Virus record (IMG/VR): IMGVR_UViG_3300033145_000323
Coordinates: 1 to 37,284 of that record
Length of the DNA stretch: 37,284 bases
DNA from: a virus
Strand: one strand, 5' to 3'
Shown here: in pieces, positions 13,616 to 19,584 of the stretch
Position numbering within the stretch: the stretch's first letter is position 1
How the letters are laid out: each line of letters starts with the position of its first letter
Made by a program: the position numbers and the translations under genes
Notes under the pieces: generated by a model
What the model was told of the DNA's origin: nothing
Databases searched by the model: none
The model's input: the letters and a program-made list of their open reading frames with translations, nothing else

Positions 13616-13901
13616 AGATTTAATATGTTATCACTGCATAGATCATAACTGCAGCGAAGAGAAAAGAGCTGGGGATTGTGTTGGTATTAAAATATATAAA
13701 ATAACGCTCAGAGAAGCATTGACTGCGGCTAAGGGAGATCTGGAGTTTTATGGAGAGGCGGGGAATTGGATATATGGTAATGAATTTGCGATGAAGGATG
13801 ATGCTGAAGATTTATTTAATAATTTCCCAGAATCGGCAAAAGTTTGCGGCAAACGAGCCAGGGAAGCACTTAAGCAGATAGATAAACTATTGGAGGAGTG
13901 A
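13596..13901 (+). CDS. Cys-cluster protein, family B copy 2
   Basis: 101 residues from the ATG at 13596, chosen because GGAGAG lies five bases upstream; an ATG two codons earlier is possible. MKIKSVEDLICYHCIDHNC and a Cys near 28 form an N-terminal cluster, and the C-terminus ends REALKQIDKLLEE. Both ends match the protein at 5298-5564 on the opposite strand. The start overlaps the end of the methyltransferase by 20 bp. Confidence 0.65.
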   Translation: MKIKSVEDLICYHCIDHNCSEEKRAGDCVGIKIYKITLREALTAAKGDLEFYGEAGNWIYGNEFAMKDDAEDLFNNFPESAKVCGKRAREALKQIDKLLEE

Positions 13902-14129
13902 ATGGGAGATAAAACTAAAGGCTTGTATCAAAAATACGTAGTTACGAAAATCTCAGATTCTAAGAAAAAAATGGATTGTATTGTTTTGGAGTTCAATGAC
14001 CCAATAGCAAGAGATGCTATTCGTTATTGGGCGGGTCTAATGATTGTTGAAGGTTACGGGAAATGTGGGCAACAGGTTATAGAAAAACTTGGAATGACAA
14101 TGGAGAAGATGATTAATAAAACCTCTTGA
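13902..14129 (+). CDS. Small phage protein, GLYxKY type (75 aa)
   Basis: The beginning (KTKGLYQKYVVTKI) and the DCIVLEFNDPIARDAIRYWAG segment follow a small phage family that starts 'LYxKYxVxR' and has 'FVLxxxxDxxAxxAL'. No biochemical role is known to me. It is the last gene before the promoter-terminator unit, and its stop overlaps the -35 box at 14126. Confidence 0.6.
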   Translation: MGDKTKGLYQKYVVTKISDSKKKMDCIVLEFNDPIARDAIRYWAGLMIVEGYGKCGQQVIEKLGMTMEKMINKTS

Positions 14130-14169
14130 CTCTCCACCGTGACTGATTTATAAGGTGTTCATGATCACC
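14126..14169 (+). promoter_or_regulatory. Promoter with operator-like dyad before the replication genes
   Basis: TTGACT (14126-14131) and TATAAG (14149-14154) are separated by 17 bp and each matches the sigma-70 consensus at five of six bases. A near-perfect 16-bp dyad, ggtgttcatgatcacc (14154-14169, one mismatched pair), covers the expected start point near 14161. This is a textbook layout for a repressible promoter inside the rightward operon. Confidence 0.6.
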
Positions 14170-14264
14170 GAATCCAAAAAAAATATCAGCTAGTTTTTCC
14201 ACGAGAACTAGTTTTTATAACGCCGCCCTCGTTTTCTTGGTGGTCAGCGGGGGCGGTTTTTTTT
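14161..14264 (+). ncRNA. Predicted short terminated transcript / attenuator leader
   Basis: From the start expected at about 14161 to the terminator T-run ending at 14264 there are about 104 bases and no convincing frame. The RNA would carry a first hairpin (ctagtt 14190-14195 with aactag 14206-14211, followed by TTTTT) and then a strong terminator hairpin. It may be a small RNA, or a leader whose termination must be overcome for expression of the initiator gene at 14279. Confidence 0.4.
14223..14264 (+). terminator. Strong rho-independent terminator
   Basis: ccgccctcg (14223-14231) pairs along all nine positions (one G-U) with cgggggcgg (14248-14256) across a 16-base loop, followed by eight T. 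It lies 15 bp before the initiator ATG, so it separates the methyltransferase segment from the replication segment unless antitermination or a downstream promoter acts. Confidence 0.88.
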
Positions 14265-14278
14265 AAAAAGGTGTGTTT

Positions 14279-15031
14279 ATGGCCAGCGGGAAAAAGAACT
14301 ATTTTAGGCATTCATTTTTTGCGGCGACAGACGATAAAATCCGTGAACTCATGCGTCATTTAGGCAAGGAGGGGTACTTTTTCTTCTTTAGATTGCTTGA
14401 AATGTGTGGTCAATTAAGCGCTGAGTCGGCGCAAACTTCCTTTGTACTTCACTGGATAGTCCTCCGAACTATGTGGGAGACTACGCCGAAGAAGGCCAAA
14501 CGTATAGTAGATGTTCTCCAAAGGGTTGGCTTATGTTCAGCAAAGGTTACGGATTACAAGGTTACGTTTGAACTACCTAACTTTATGAAATATATGGGAT
14601 ATTACCAAACTGAAATTAAAACAAAACCCCCTAATATAAAGAAAGGTAATATAAAGAAAGATAATAAAAAGAAAGGTAATATAAATAAAGAGAGCTACCA
14701 CCGAGAAAAAATGCTATTAGATTATTGGAACGGGGCACAAATAGTAGTCCATGAGATAACAGACGACACTTTGCGTAAAATAAAAACCAAATTAAAAAAC
14801 CGTTCCCAATATTCTGACGATGAAATAAAACAAGCCGTGCAAAACTACAAGACAGCACGTAGTGGATCTTTTACACACAAGTGGGCATTTTGGGATTTTC
14901 TTCAAAGAGAGAACGCCGACAAGTTCTACCCAGGCCAATTTATACCAAGCAATTTTACCCGGAAAAGTAACGCTGGATTTACAAGTAATTTTGAATCACA
15001 AATGGAACGCGTAGACAGGGGCGAGCTATGA
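14279..15031 (+). CDS. Replication initiator, lambda O-like role
   Basis: 250 residues from the ATG at 14279 (AAGG upstream); a GTG two codons earlier is an alternative. The N-terminus YFRHSFFAATDDKIRELMRHLGKEG then FRLLEMCG resembles the Lin1244/Lin1753-type (DUF4373) winged-helix replication proteins. A Lys/Asn linker of four five-residue repeats (NIKKG, NIKKD, NKKKG, NINKE) joins it to a C-terminal domain (REKMLLDYWNG, then KWAFWDFLQRENADKFYPGQF) like the conserved C-terminal domain of phage replication proteins. It probably binds the repeats in its own gene and recruits the loader encoded next. ATGA overlap links it to that loader. Confidence 0.75.
   Translation: MASGKKNYFRHSFFAATDDKIRELMRHLGKEGYFFFFRLLEMCGQLSAESAQTSFVLHWIVLRTMWETTPKKAKRIVDVLQRVGLCSAKVTDYKVTFELPNFMKYMGYYQTEIKTKPPNIKKGNIKKDNKKKGNINKESYHREKMLLDYWNGAQIVVHEITDDTLRKIKTKLKNRSQYSDDEIKQAVQNYKTARSGSFTHKWAFWDFLQRENADKFYPGQFIPSNFTRKSNAGFTSNFESQMERVDRGEL
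14633..14692 (+). repeat. Four 15-bp iteron-like tandem repeats, candidate origin
   Basis: Four contiguous 15-bp units start at 14633, 14648, 14663 and 14678, with consensus aatataaagaaaggt. Units 1 and 2 differ at one base, and units 3 and 4 at a few. They sit in the linker of the initiator gene and are extremely AT-rich, as in lambdoid origins where iterons lie inside gene O. Origin function is inferred from layout. Confidence 0.65.
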
Positions 15032-15570
15032 ACCTAGATAACTATAAAAAGATAATAATAGGGTTGGGAGAGTATTATAGTAAACCACTCTCTGACCTCC
15101 AAATAAAAATGTACGCACAAGATTTATCCTCATTACCAGAAGATCAATTATTAGAAGCTGTTAGGAGATACAGAACCAACCCGAAAAATGTTTTCTTCCC
15201 ATTACCAGCTCAACTAATTGAAACGATAAACCCACAACCTGACAAACTCGACGAAGCTAACGAGATGTGTGGGGCAATAATAGATGCGGTCAGAAACTAC
15301 GGGGCAACAGGGATCGACGAGGCGAGAGAATCTTTAGGAGTTATAGCATGGTTCGCGGTTGAGAGGTTTGGAGGTTGGGCGGGGATTTGCGAGACAAGAG
15401 AAGATGCCCTACCAACTATAAGAGCACAGCTAAGAGACTTGTGTAAAATGAGCATGGCAGTTTCAAAGAGAAGTCCAGACAGTGTGAAGCTAGAATATGA
15501 AAAAACCGGGGCGAGAAGGTTAGGAGAGTTATCAGATATGAAACGATTAGATTTTAAGGAGGAGAGATGA
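15028..15570 (+). CDS. Putative helicase loader (G39P/lambda P-like role)
   Basis: 180 residues. The N-terminal segment (YYSKPLSDLQIKMYAQDL, then LEAVRRYRTNPKNVFFPLPAQL) follows the short helical domain of phage helicase-loader proteins of the G39P type, which bind the host replicative helicase. The rest has LGVIAWFAVERFGGWAGIC and RAQLRDLCKM, a pattern common in proteins next to O-like initiators. No helicase is encoded here, so the phage probably captures the host DnaB. Start overlaps the initiator stop by four bases. Confidence 0.65.
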   Translation: MNLDNYKKIIIGLGEYYSKPLSDLQIKMYAQDLSSLPEDQLLEAVRRYRTNPKNVFFPLPAQLIETINPQPDKLDEANEMCGAIIDAVRNYGATGIDEARESLGVIAWFAVERFGGWAGICETREDALPTIRAQLRDLCKMSMAVSKRSPDSVKLEYEKTGARRLGELSDMKRLDFKEER

Positions 15571-15953
15571 ATAAACATGATGGGAAATTCTTTTCAAGAG
15601 AAAAACGTGACCACGTTGACATAATTTTTACATTTGGGCCATACGATACCCGAGAAAAATGTATAGAGGCGTCTGAGTATGAATTTGATGATGATTTTGA
15701 GGTGGGCAAACTAAAGAGTTATGAGCCGCACATACCCTATCTCTTAGATGAGCTTACTGAACAGGGGTGTGATAATGGGGGTATGGACGGGGACTGGCCA
15801 GATATAACTAAAAAACAAGAAGAGGATCTAGAGAATGTCCTAACTGATTGTCTCCGCAAGTGGCTAGTTGAGAATAAAGCGTACCCTAGCTTTGGGCTTA
15901 TTGAGGATGTTACAGAACACGCTAATCCTCTACCAAGAGGGAAAAGTAAATAA
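15567..15953 (+). CDS. Hypothetical acidic protein (128 aa)
   Basis: Not recognised. Acidic throughout, with an N-terminal beta-rich part (DIIFTFGPYDTREKCIEASE) and a conserved-looking WLVENKAYPSFGLIEDV near the end. Coupled to the loader gene by ATGA after GGAGGAG. A GC-rich hairpin and a repeated element follow its stop. Confidence 0.6.
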   Translation: MNKHDGKFFSREKRDHVDIIFTFGPYDTREKCIEASEYEFDDDFEVGKLKSYEPHIPYLLDELTEQGCDNGGMDGDWPDITKKQEEDLENVLTDCLRKWLVENKAYPSFGLIEDVTEHANPLPRGKSK

Positions 15954-15960
15954 GCACAAA

Positions 15961-15981
15961 CCCCCGCACTAATAGTGGGGG
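15961..15981 (+). promoter_or_regulatory. GC hairpin before the 84-aa gene
   Basis: ccccc (15961-15965) and ggggg (15977-15981) close a stem that continues as act/agt (15968-15970 with 15974-15976) after a two-base bulge. It ends just before the AAGGAG ribosome site of the gene at 15997 and has no T-run, so it is more likely a translational or RNA-stability element than a terminator. Confidence 0.45.
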
Positions 15982-15990
15982 ATAAGGAGA
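15969..15990 (+). repeat. 22-bp direct repeat, copy 1
   Basis: An exact 22-bp repeat of 16235-16256. It includes AAGGAGA, the ribosome site of the following gene, and part of the hairpin. The two copies are 266 bp apart and bracket the 84-residue gene. Confidence 0.85.
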
Positions 15991-15996
15991 AATAAA

Positions 15997-16251
15997 ATGA
16001 TTAGATTTTTAAAAATTAAAAATGGGCATGAAGAAACTGTTAACTTAATGATTCCTATTAAAGAAGGAATGCATAAAGAACTTTTAAGCACATTAGAGCA
16101 TTTAGATTCCATTGGGCAAAAAGTTGGAATAACCTGTGGCAAAATGTCTAATGAGGAATATAAAGAAAATAATATTAAAAGTTTAATGTACGGGGAATGT
16201 TGCACAAGAGAAGAGGCCATTGAAATTCTCGGCGCTAATAGTGGGGGATAA
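15997..16251 (+). CDS. Hypothetical protein between 22-bp repeats (84 aa)
   Basis: Not recognised. The N-terminus MIRFLKIKNGHEETVNLMIP looks beta-rich, the rest is helical, and the end is GECCTREEAIEILGANSGG. The last seven codons, including the stop, lie within the second copy of the 22-bp repeat. The gene could be a small cassette gained or lost by recombination between the repeats. Confidence 0.55.
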   Translation: MIRFLKIKNGHEETVNLMIPIKEGMHKELLSTLEHLDSIGQKVGITCGKMSNEEYKENNIKSLMYGECCTREEAIEILGANSGG

Positions 16252-16256
16252 GGAGA
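16235..16256 (+). repeat. 22-bp direct repeat, copy 2
   Basis: An exact repeat of 15969-15990. Here it encodes the C-terminal residues of the 84-residue protein and supplies the AAGGAGA before the gene at 16267. Confidence 0.85.
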
Positions 16257-16266
16257 GGTTAGAAGA

Positions 16267-16629
16267 ATGAAACCGGGCAATGACAAAATTAACCAATACC
16301 GATTAACTAATCTCTCGTCGTGCGAAGATGGCAATAACGGCGCTTTTTTGATTAGATTTCGTACTCAAGACTTACGAGTTATCGCATCAGATGGGTTGGG
16401 TTGGGATCATGTTAGTGTAAGTTTAGAAAAAAGAAACCCTAATTGGGAAGAGCTTTGTTTCATTAAGGATCTTTTTTGGGAAGAGGAAGAGACTGTAATC
16501 CAATTTCATCCCAAGAAATCCGAGTATGTAAACAACCATCCGTATTGCTTGCACTTGTGGAAAAACCAGTATGAGGAACATCAATTGCCGCCTGGTATTT
16601 TTACAGGAATTAAAAGAGATAATCTATGA
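16267..16629 (+). CDS. DUF7694-like phage protein (120 aa)
   Basis: The segment WDHVSVSLEKRNPNWEELCF, then IKDLFWEEEETVIQFHPKKS, then NNHPYCLHLWKNQ follows a widespread small phage domain ('WdHvSvS..R.PtW.Em..iK..Fw..ee.viQyHP..s.YvN.hp..LHLW'), which I equate with DUF7694. No function is established. Its stop overlaps the next start. Confidence 0.75.
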   Translation: MKPGNDKINQYRLTNLSSCEDGNNGAFLIRFRTQDLRVIASDGLGWDHVSVSLEKRNPNWEELCFIKDLFWEEEETVIQFHPKKSEYVNNHPYCLHLWKNQYEEHQLPPGIFTGIKRDNL

Positions 16630-16841
16630 CACCAAAAGAATACCTAGAAGCTGTTAATATAAGAAAAAAACAAGGGAAGAAATGCCCTTATAATATCTAT
16701 ATTAAATGCAGCCCATCTGATCAAGATCCAGTAATAAGATCATGTGCTATGTGTGGCGCGGAATTTACAGCGCCAAATAAAGTTACTACCAGGTGCGATT
16801 GGTGTAAGGAGAGAGCAACGAGTTTGTATGGGAGTGAGTAA
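16626..16841 (+). CDS. Zinc-ribbon-like protein (71 aa)
   Basis: CAMCG (residues 40-44) and CDWCKERA (about 58-65) frame a short loop containing FTAPNKVTTR, a compact zinc ribbon. Two more Cys occur near residues 20 and 28. Overlaps the DUF7694-like gene by four bases. Confidence 0.6.
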   Translation: MTPKEYLEAVNIRKKQGKKCPYNIYIKCSPSDQDPVIRSCAMCGAEFTAPNKVTTRCDWCKERATSLYGSE

Positions 16842-17108
16842 ATGAGTAAAACATTCAATGAATATTGTATGGAGGATTGTAAACACAGGGAGGGGAACGG
16901 CTTGTCATCTTGTTACGGTATCACAAAAGGAATATGTAAAATTGTTTGGGATGCCCAACAACCTGAAATTAATAAATTAAAAGCCGAGATTGCCGAACTG
17001 GAAGAAACCGTTGCCCGATACTACAAAGCGATGCACCGGCAAAAAGAAGAAAAAGAATATTGGATGAAAAAATATGAGGAGGGGCAAGAAATTGAAAAAG
17101 AAAATTAA
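16842..17108 (+). CDS. Cys-cluster/coiled-coil miniprotein, family A copy 3
   Basis: 88 residues. MSKTFNEYCMEDCKHREGNG, then ICKIVWDAQQPEINKLKAEI, then a long coiled-coil tail to the end. The order Cys cluster, C..VWDAQQ.EI.KL, coil is the same as at 4758-5009 (C..VWDIQQIEIDKL) and 5561-5959 on the opposite strand. The start directly follows the preceding stop. The shared N-terminal module implies a common binding partner or metal; the role is unknown. Confidence 0.7.
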   Translation: MSKTFNEYCMEDCKHREGNGLSSCYGITKGICKIVWDAQQPEINKLKAEIAELEETVARYYKAMHRQKEEKEYWMKKYEEGQEIEKEN

Positions 17109-17535
17109 ATTTCCAGTTACTTTTAATGTAAGTCTGTATAAAAGAAAGGAATATTTTAAAGTTCATGTTACTAAAACTAGAAAAGAAATGTTTGACATGG
17201 TTAAAGAACGCTCCTTTATAGAAAGAGAGAAGGATTTGAGTAACTACTATGCTTTATTCCAGCCGTTTGAAAAATTCAACTGTGCTGATCTCTTCCTAAA
17301 AAATAGGACAAACTATATCGGCAATATATTTTATTACGATGGTAGCCTGGGCCCTGCGATAATCGCTCACGAGTTAACGCATGCGGCGATGTGGGCAGAG
17401 AGGATTATCTACAAAAACACTAACTGTAATTTCGGTGAGTATATTGATGAGAGAGAGGAGAGGATGATAGATAACCAAACCTCTATGATGATTAAAACAT
17501 GTAGACAATTATGGAAAACAGGGCTCTGGTTGTGA
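17092..17535 (+). CDS. HExxH metallopeptidase-like protein
   Basis: 147 residues from the TTG at 17092, preferred because AGGAGGGG lies seven bases upstream; an in-frame ATG at 17074 lacks a ribosome site and contains that motif. IIAHELTHAAMWAE gives the zinc motif HELTH (93-97), and a downstream EYIDEREERMIDNQT offers a third ligand (E119 to E123), as in small gluzincin-like proteins. Signal peptide absent, so it would act in the cytoplasm. Target unknown; cleavage of a host or regulatory protein is conceivable. Confidence 0.65.
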   Translation: MKKKIKFPVTFNVSLYKRKEYFKVHVTKTRKEMFDMVKERSFIEREKDLSNYYALFQPFEKFNCADLFLKNRTNYIGNIFYYDGSLGPAIIAHELTHAAMWAERIIYKNTNCNFGEYIDEREERMIDNQTSMMIKTCRQLWKTGLWL

Positions 17536-17573
17536 GTCCATTAATAATAAGATTAATTAAAACAGGAGGATTT

Positions 17574-17774
17574 ATGGAGAACAGACTTTTAACACTTGAA
17601 ACTTTCGTAACATCTAACATTGAGTTTATTAAATCAGAGTTAGAAGAGTATCAAAAACTTTTTAAAGATGCCAAGAACTCAACAGAGAAGAGAATCTTTT
17701 CCGATATGATAATCGGTAGGAACGGAGAGTTGAAAATGGCAGAGAAGTTAGTTGATAGAATTAAAACACAATAG
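17574..17774 (+). CDS. Small coiled-coil protein, family C copy 2
   Basis: 66 residues from the ATG at 17574, which has AGGAGGATTT in front; an upstream in-frame ATG overlaps the metallopeptidase gene. Almost entirely charged helix. LFKDAKNSTEKRIFSDMIIG followed by GEL resembles the protein at 9842-10045, suggesting another duplicate shared by the two early operons. Confidence 0.6.
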   Translation: MENRLLTLETFVTSNIEFIKSELEEYQKLFKDAKNSTEKRIFSDMIIGRNGELKMAEKLVDRIKTQ

Positions 17775-17784
17775 GGGTAAAAAA

Positions 17785-18048
17785 ATGGAAAGAGACAGAA
17801 AAAAGATTTGTGAAATTTTTAGTGTCATGTTCGACAATGTGGATGAAACTGGTATATACCCAACCACTGAAGCATATAATAAATTAGAAAAATATATCGA
17901 GCAGGAAAGGCTTCAGGCGATAGGATGGATGCATGCCGAGGCGTGCACAACTATAGATAGAGGCGGGGACATAAGGGAGGTTGAGATATCTGGTATGGTT
18001 GAAAGAGCTATGTACGATCTTGAACTATGCCCGGAACCCGATAGATAA
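17785..18048 (+). CDS. Last gene of rightward operon (87 aa)
   Basis: Starts at the ATG at 17785 (GGGG seven bases upstream). The QERLQAIGWMHAEACTTIDRG stretch followed by DIREVEISGMVERAMYDLE follows a recurrent small phage pattern ('IGW.xAxACT.lDxGxDPRExEv...ldRAxxDL'). Function unknown. It ends 12 bp from the convergent lipoprotein gene, with no terminator visible between them. Confidence 0.6.
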   Translation: MERDRKKICEIFSVMFDNVDETGIYPTTEAYNKLEKYIEQERLQAIGWMHAEACTTIDRGGDIREVEISGMVERAMYDLELCPEPDR

Positions 18049-18060
18049 AATACAGTAATC

Positions 18061-18381
18061 TTATTTCTTCCATCTAGCACAGCGGTCTATCAGAGTTTCG
18101 ATATATCTTTGCAGAACCCCGTAATCTTCAAACGTCATACAGCCAAATGTTTTGAAAACTACCTCGTTAGCACTAATACAGACATAATCTTTATTGTCGG
18201 CGAATCTATGGACTAGAATTTCTCCATTCCCTGTTGCTTCCGCGATATCTTTAACCGACATTCTACAGATTCCAATTTCTTCCGGTGCGCCATTCCAGAC
18301 CTGAATAGGTCGTTCCATTACAGGAGCATTCTCACATGACATCAAAAGACTAAGCGTGACGATTAAAATTATCTTCAACAT
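18061..18381 (-). CDS. Lipoprotein, possible outer-membrane spanin-like protein
   Basis: 106 residues. A signal peptide MLKIILIVTLSLLMSC ends in a lipobox (LLMSC, lipid on C16). The mature part has cysteines near 38, 67 and 80 and ends FEDYGVLQRYIETLIDRCARW. GGGAGG precedes the ATG. It overlaps the preceding membrane-protein gene by 32 bp out of frame, reminiscent of overlapping spanin genes. At 106 residues without a Pro-rich region it is not a classic Rz1, so the spanin role is a suggestion. The lipobox favours a Gram-negative host. Confidence 0.65.
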   Translation of the reverse strand: MLKIILIVTLSLLMSCENAPVMERPIQVWNGAPEEIGICRMSVKDIAEATGNGEILVHRFADNKDYVCISANEVVFKTFGCMTFEDYGVLQRYIETLIDRCARWKK

Positions 18382-18553
18382 CTTTGCCTCCCTCTAGTCT
18401 TTCTGGCAGCTCCCCGGTTTGAGCTTTTTTGATTGCAGTATTGATCTTGTTAATCCGTTTATTGTATTGAGCGAGACTGATCGTCCCTTGCATCCACTTG
18501 ATAGTAGTTATGAGGACAGAGATAAGTTGAATAATTGCTTTGAACGTACTCAC
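18350..18553 (-). CDS. Small membrane protein in lysis cassette (67 aa)
   Basis: Hydrophobic N-terminal segment (AIIQLISVLITTIKW, about 6-20) and a basic helical tail (NKRINKINTAIKKAQ). Could be an inner-membrane spanin partner of the overlapping lipoprotein, or another lysis accessory. Short for a spanin. The start overlaps the upstream stop. Confidence 0.5.
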   Translation of the reverse strand: MSTFKAIIQLISVLITTIKWMQGTISLAQYNKRINKINTAIKKAQTGELPERLEGGKDVEDNFNRHA

Positions 18554-18900
18554 TTTTTATTACCGATCAACTTAATCGAAAATAAATAATCAAGCACCCA
18601 AATAATCCCCTTGTAGATTTTAGAGTTTGAGATTTTATTATAGAGCTTGTCATCTTTGAGAGATTTAGTGGCCTTAACATAGGTATGGAAAAAACTCATT
18701 AATGGTTTCAAGACCATCCTGGCAACACCAACAACGGCAAGAATTGTGAAGATCCAGGGGTTTTTTAATGCCTGTTCTAGCACAAAATCAGTGATGAAAC
18801 TTCCCCCAACTACGGCAGTACCTTGACAAAACGCCACAACAGGTAAGAAGAAAATAAAAACTACCACTACAAAAAGAATTAATTTTTCAAACGATTTCAT
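18550..18900 (-). CDS. Membrane protein, candidate holin
   Basis: 116 residues. A first hydrophobic segment (LILFVVVVFIFFLPVVAF, about 7-24), a second (PWIFTILAVVGVARMVL, about 48-64) and a possible third weak one near the C-terminus, with a Lys-rich tail. Position right after the amidase gene (ATG overlap) and topology fit a holin that releases the endolysin. No family signature is visible, so the call rests on topology and context. Confidence 0.55.
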   Translation of the reverse strand: MKSFEKLILFVVVVFIFFLPVVAFCQGTAVVGGSFITDFVLEQALKNPWIFTILAVVGVARMVLKPLMSFFHTYVKATKSLKDDKLYNKISNSKIYKGIIWVLDYLFSIKLIGNKK

Positions 18901-19304
18901 ACATCCCCCAATTTAGATTTAAATTCATCCATATTAAAATTTGGACAGGTTTTACTACTTACGGCACAATGGCCTAATATTTCAGTTTTGCTTAAATAAA
19001 ATATTGTCATAAACATCTTGACTAATTTTACTGCACTTTCCATCTGCGCGTCACTAAATATCTTATTCCCTGTTAAACAAATACCAATAGAGTAAGAATT
19101 ATAGTTCACACAATGGGCACCCTTTTTCTCTATCGGTCTACACCAATGCACTTTTCCGTTACCAGCTTTGGTTATGATAAAGTGATAGCCGATATCAGAC
19201 CAGCCGTTCTCTTCTGCGTGCCATCGTTTTATAGACGCTACATTGTCGTGTTGATCGTTGTCCGAGGCACTACAATGAAGAATTATATTATTAATGGTTC
19301 TCAT
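18897..19304 (-). CDS. N-acetylmuramoyl-L-alanine amidase (endolysin)
   Basis: 135 residues from the ATG at 19304, which lies just after the TGA of the upstream gene. A longer in-frame start at 19493 would overlap that gene completely and add a non-conserved basic stretch. The Amidase_2/T7 lysozyme-like fold shows zinc ligands H10 (IILHCSAS), H112 (LGHCAV) and C120 (KTCPNF), with Y40-H41 and catalytic-type K118. It cleaves the amide bond between MurNAc and the stem peptide at lysis. No signal peptide, so a holin is needed. Confidence 0.92.
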   Translation of the reverse strand: MRTINNIILHCSASDNDQHDNVASIKRWHAEENGWSDIGYHFIITKAGNGKVHWCRPIEKKGAHCVNYNSYSIGICLTGNKIFSDAQMESAVKLVKMFMTIFYLSKTEILGHCAVSSKTCPNFNMDEFKSKLGDV

Positions 19305-19305
19305 T

Positions 19306-19584
19306 TCAATCACACCCATTAGCGACTTTCTCAATTCTGTCAAGTCTATCATGTAGCGATTCGACTTTGGTGTCGAGCTTCCATACTGGTTTTTTAATAG
19401 TGTCGAGTTCCGCGCTGATTTCTTTAAGCCTAATTTTAATATCTCTAGTATTTTCATTAAGCCTAGTTTTAATTTCCTTAAAGTCATCGTCATGCCTTCG
19501 TAGTTCTTTCTTAATAAAAACCGCTACAATTCCACCAAGAACAGCGATAACCCCAGTTGCTACATATTGAGTTAGAAAATCCAT
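19306..19584 (-). CDS. Single-TM coiled-coil lysis-region protein
   Basis: 92 residues. One membrane segment (YVATGVIAVLGGIVAVFI, about 7-24) followed by a long charged coiled coil with repeated units (KEIKTRLNENTRDIKIRLKEI). This layout occurs both in haemolysin XhlA-type holin accessories and in inner-membrane spanins. Being just upstream of the amidase, either role is possible. The start overlaps the collar-fibre stop by one base. Confidence 0.6.
   Translation of the reverse strand: MDFLTQYVATGVIAVLGGIVAVFIKKELRRHDDDFKEIKTRLNENTRDIKIRLKEISAELDTIKKPVWKLDTKVESLHDRLDRIEKVANGCD

Noticed and set aside
18897-19493. 198-residue amidase with a basic N-terminal extension
   Set aside because: The extra 63 residues fully overlap the upstream membrane-protein gene in another frame, and the conserved amidase fold begins at the methionine at 19304.
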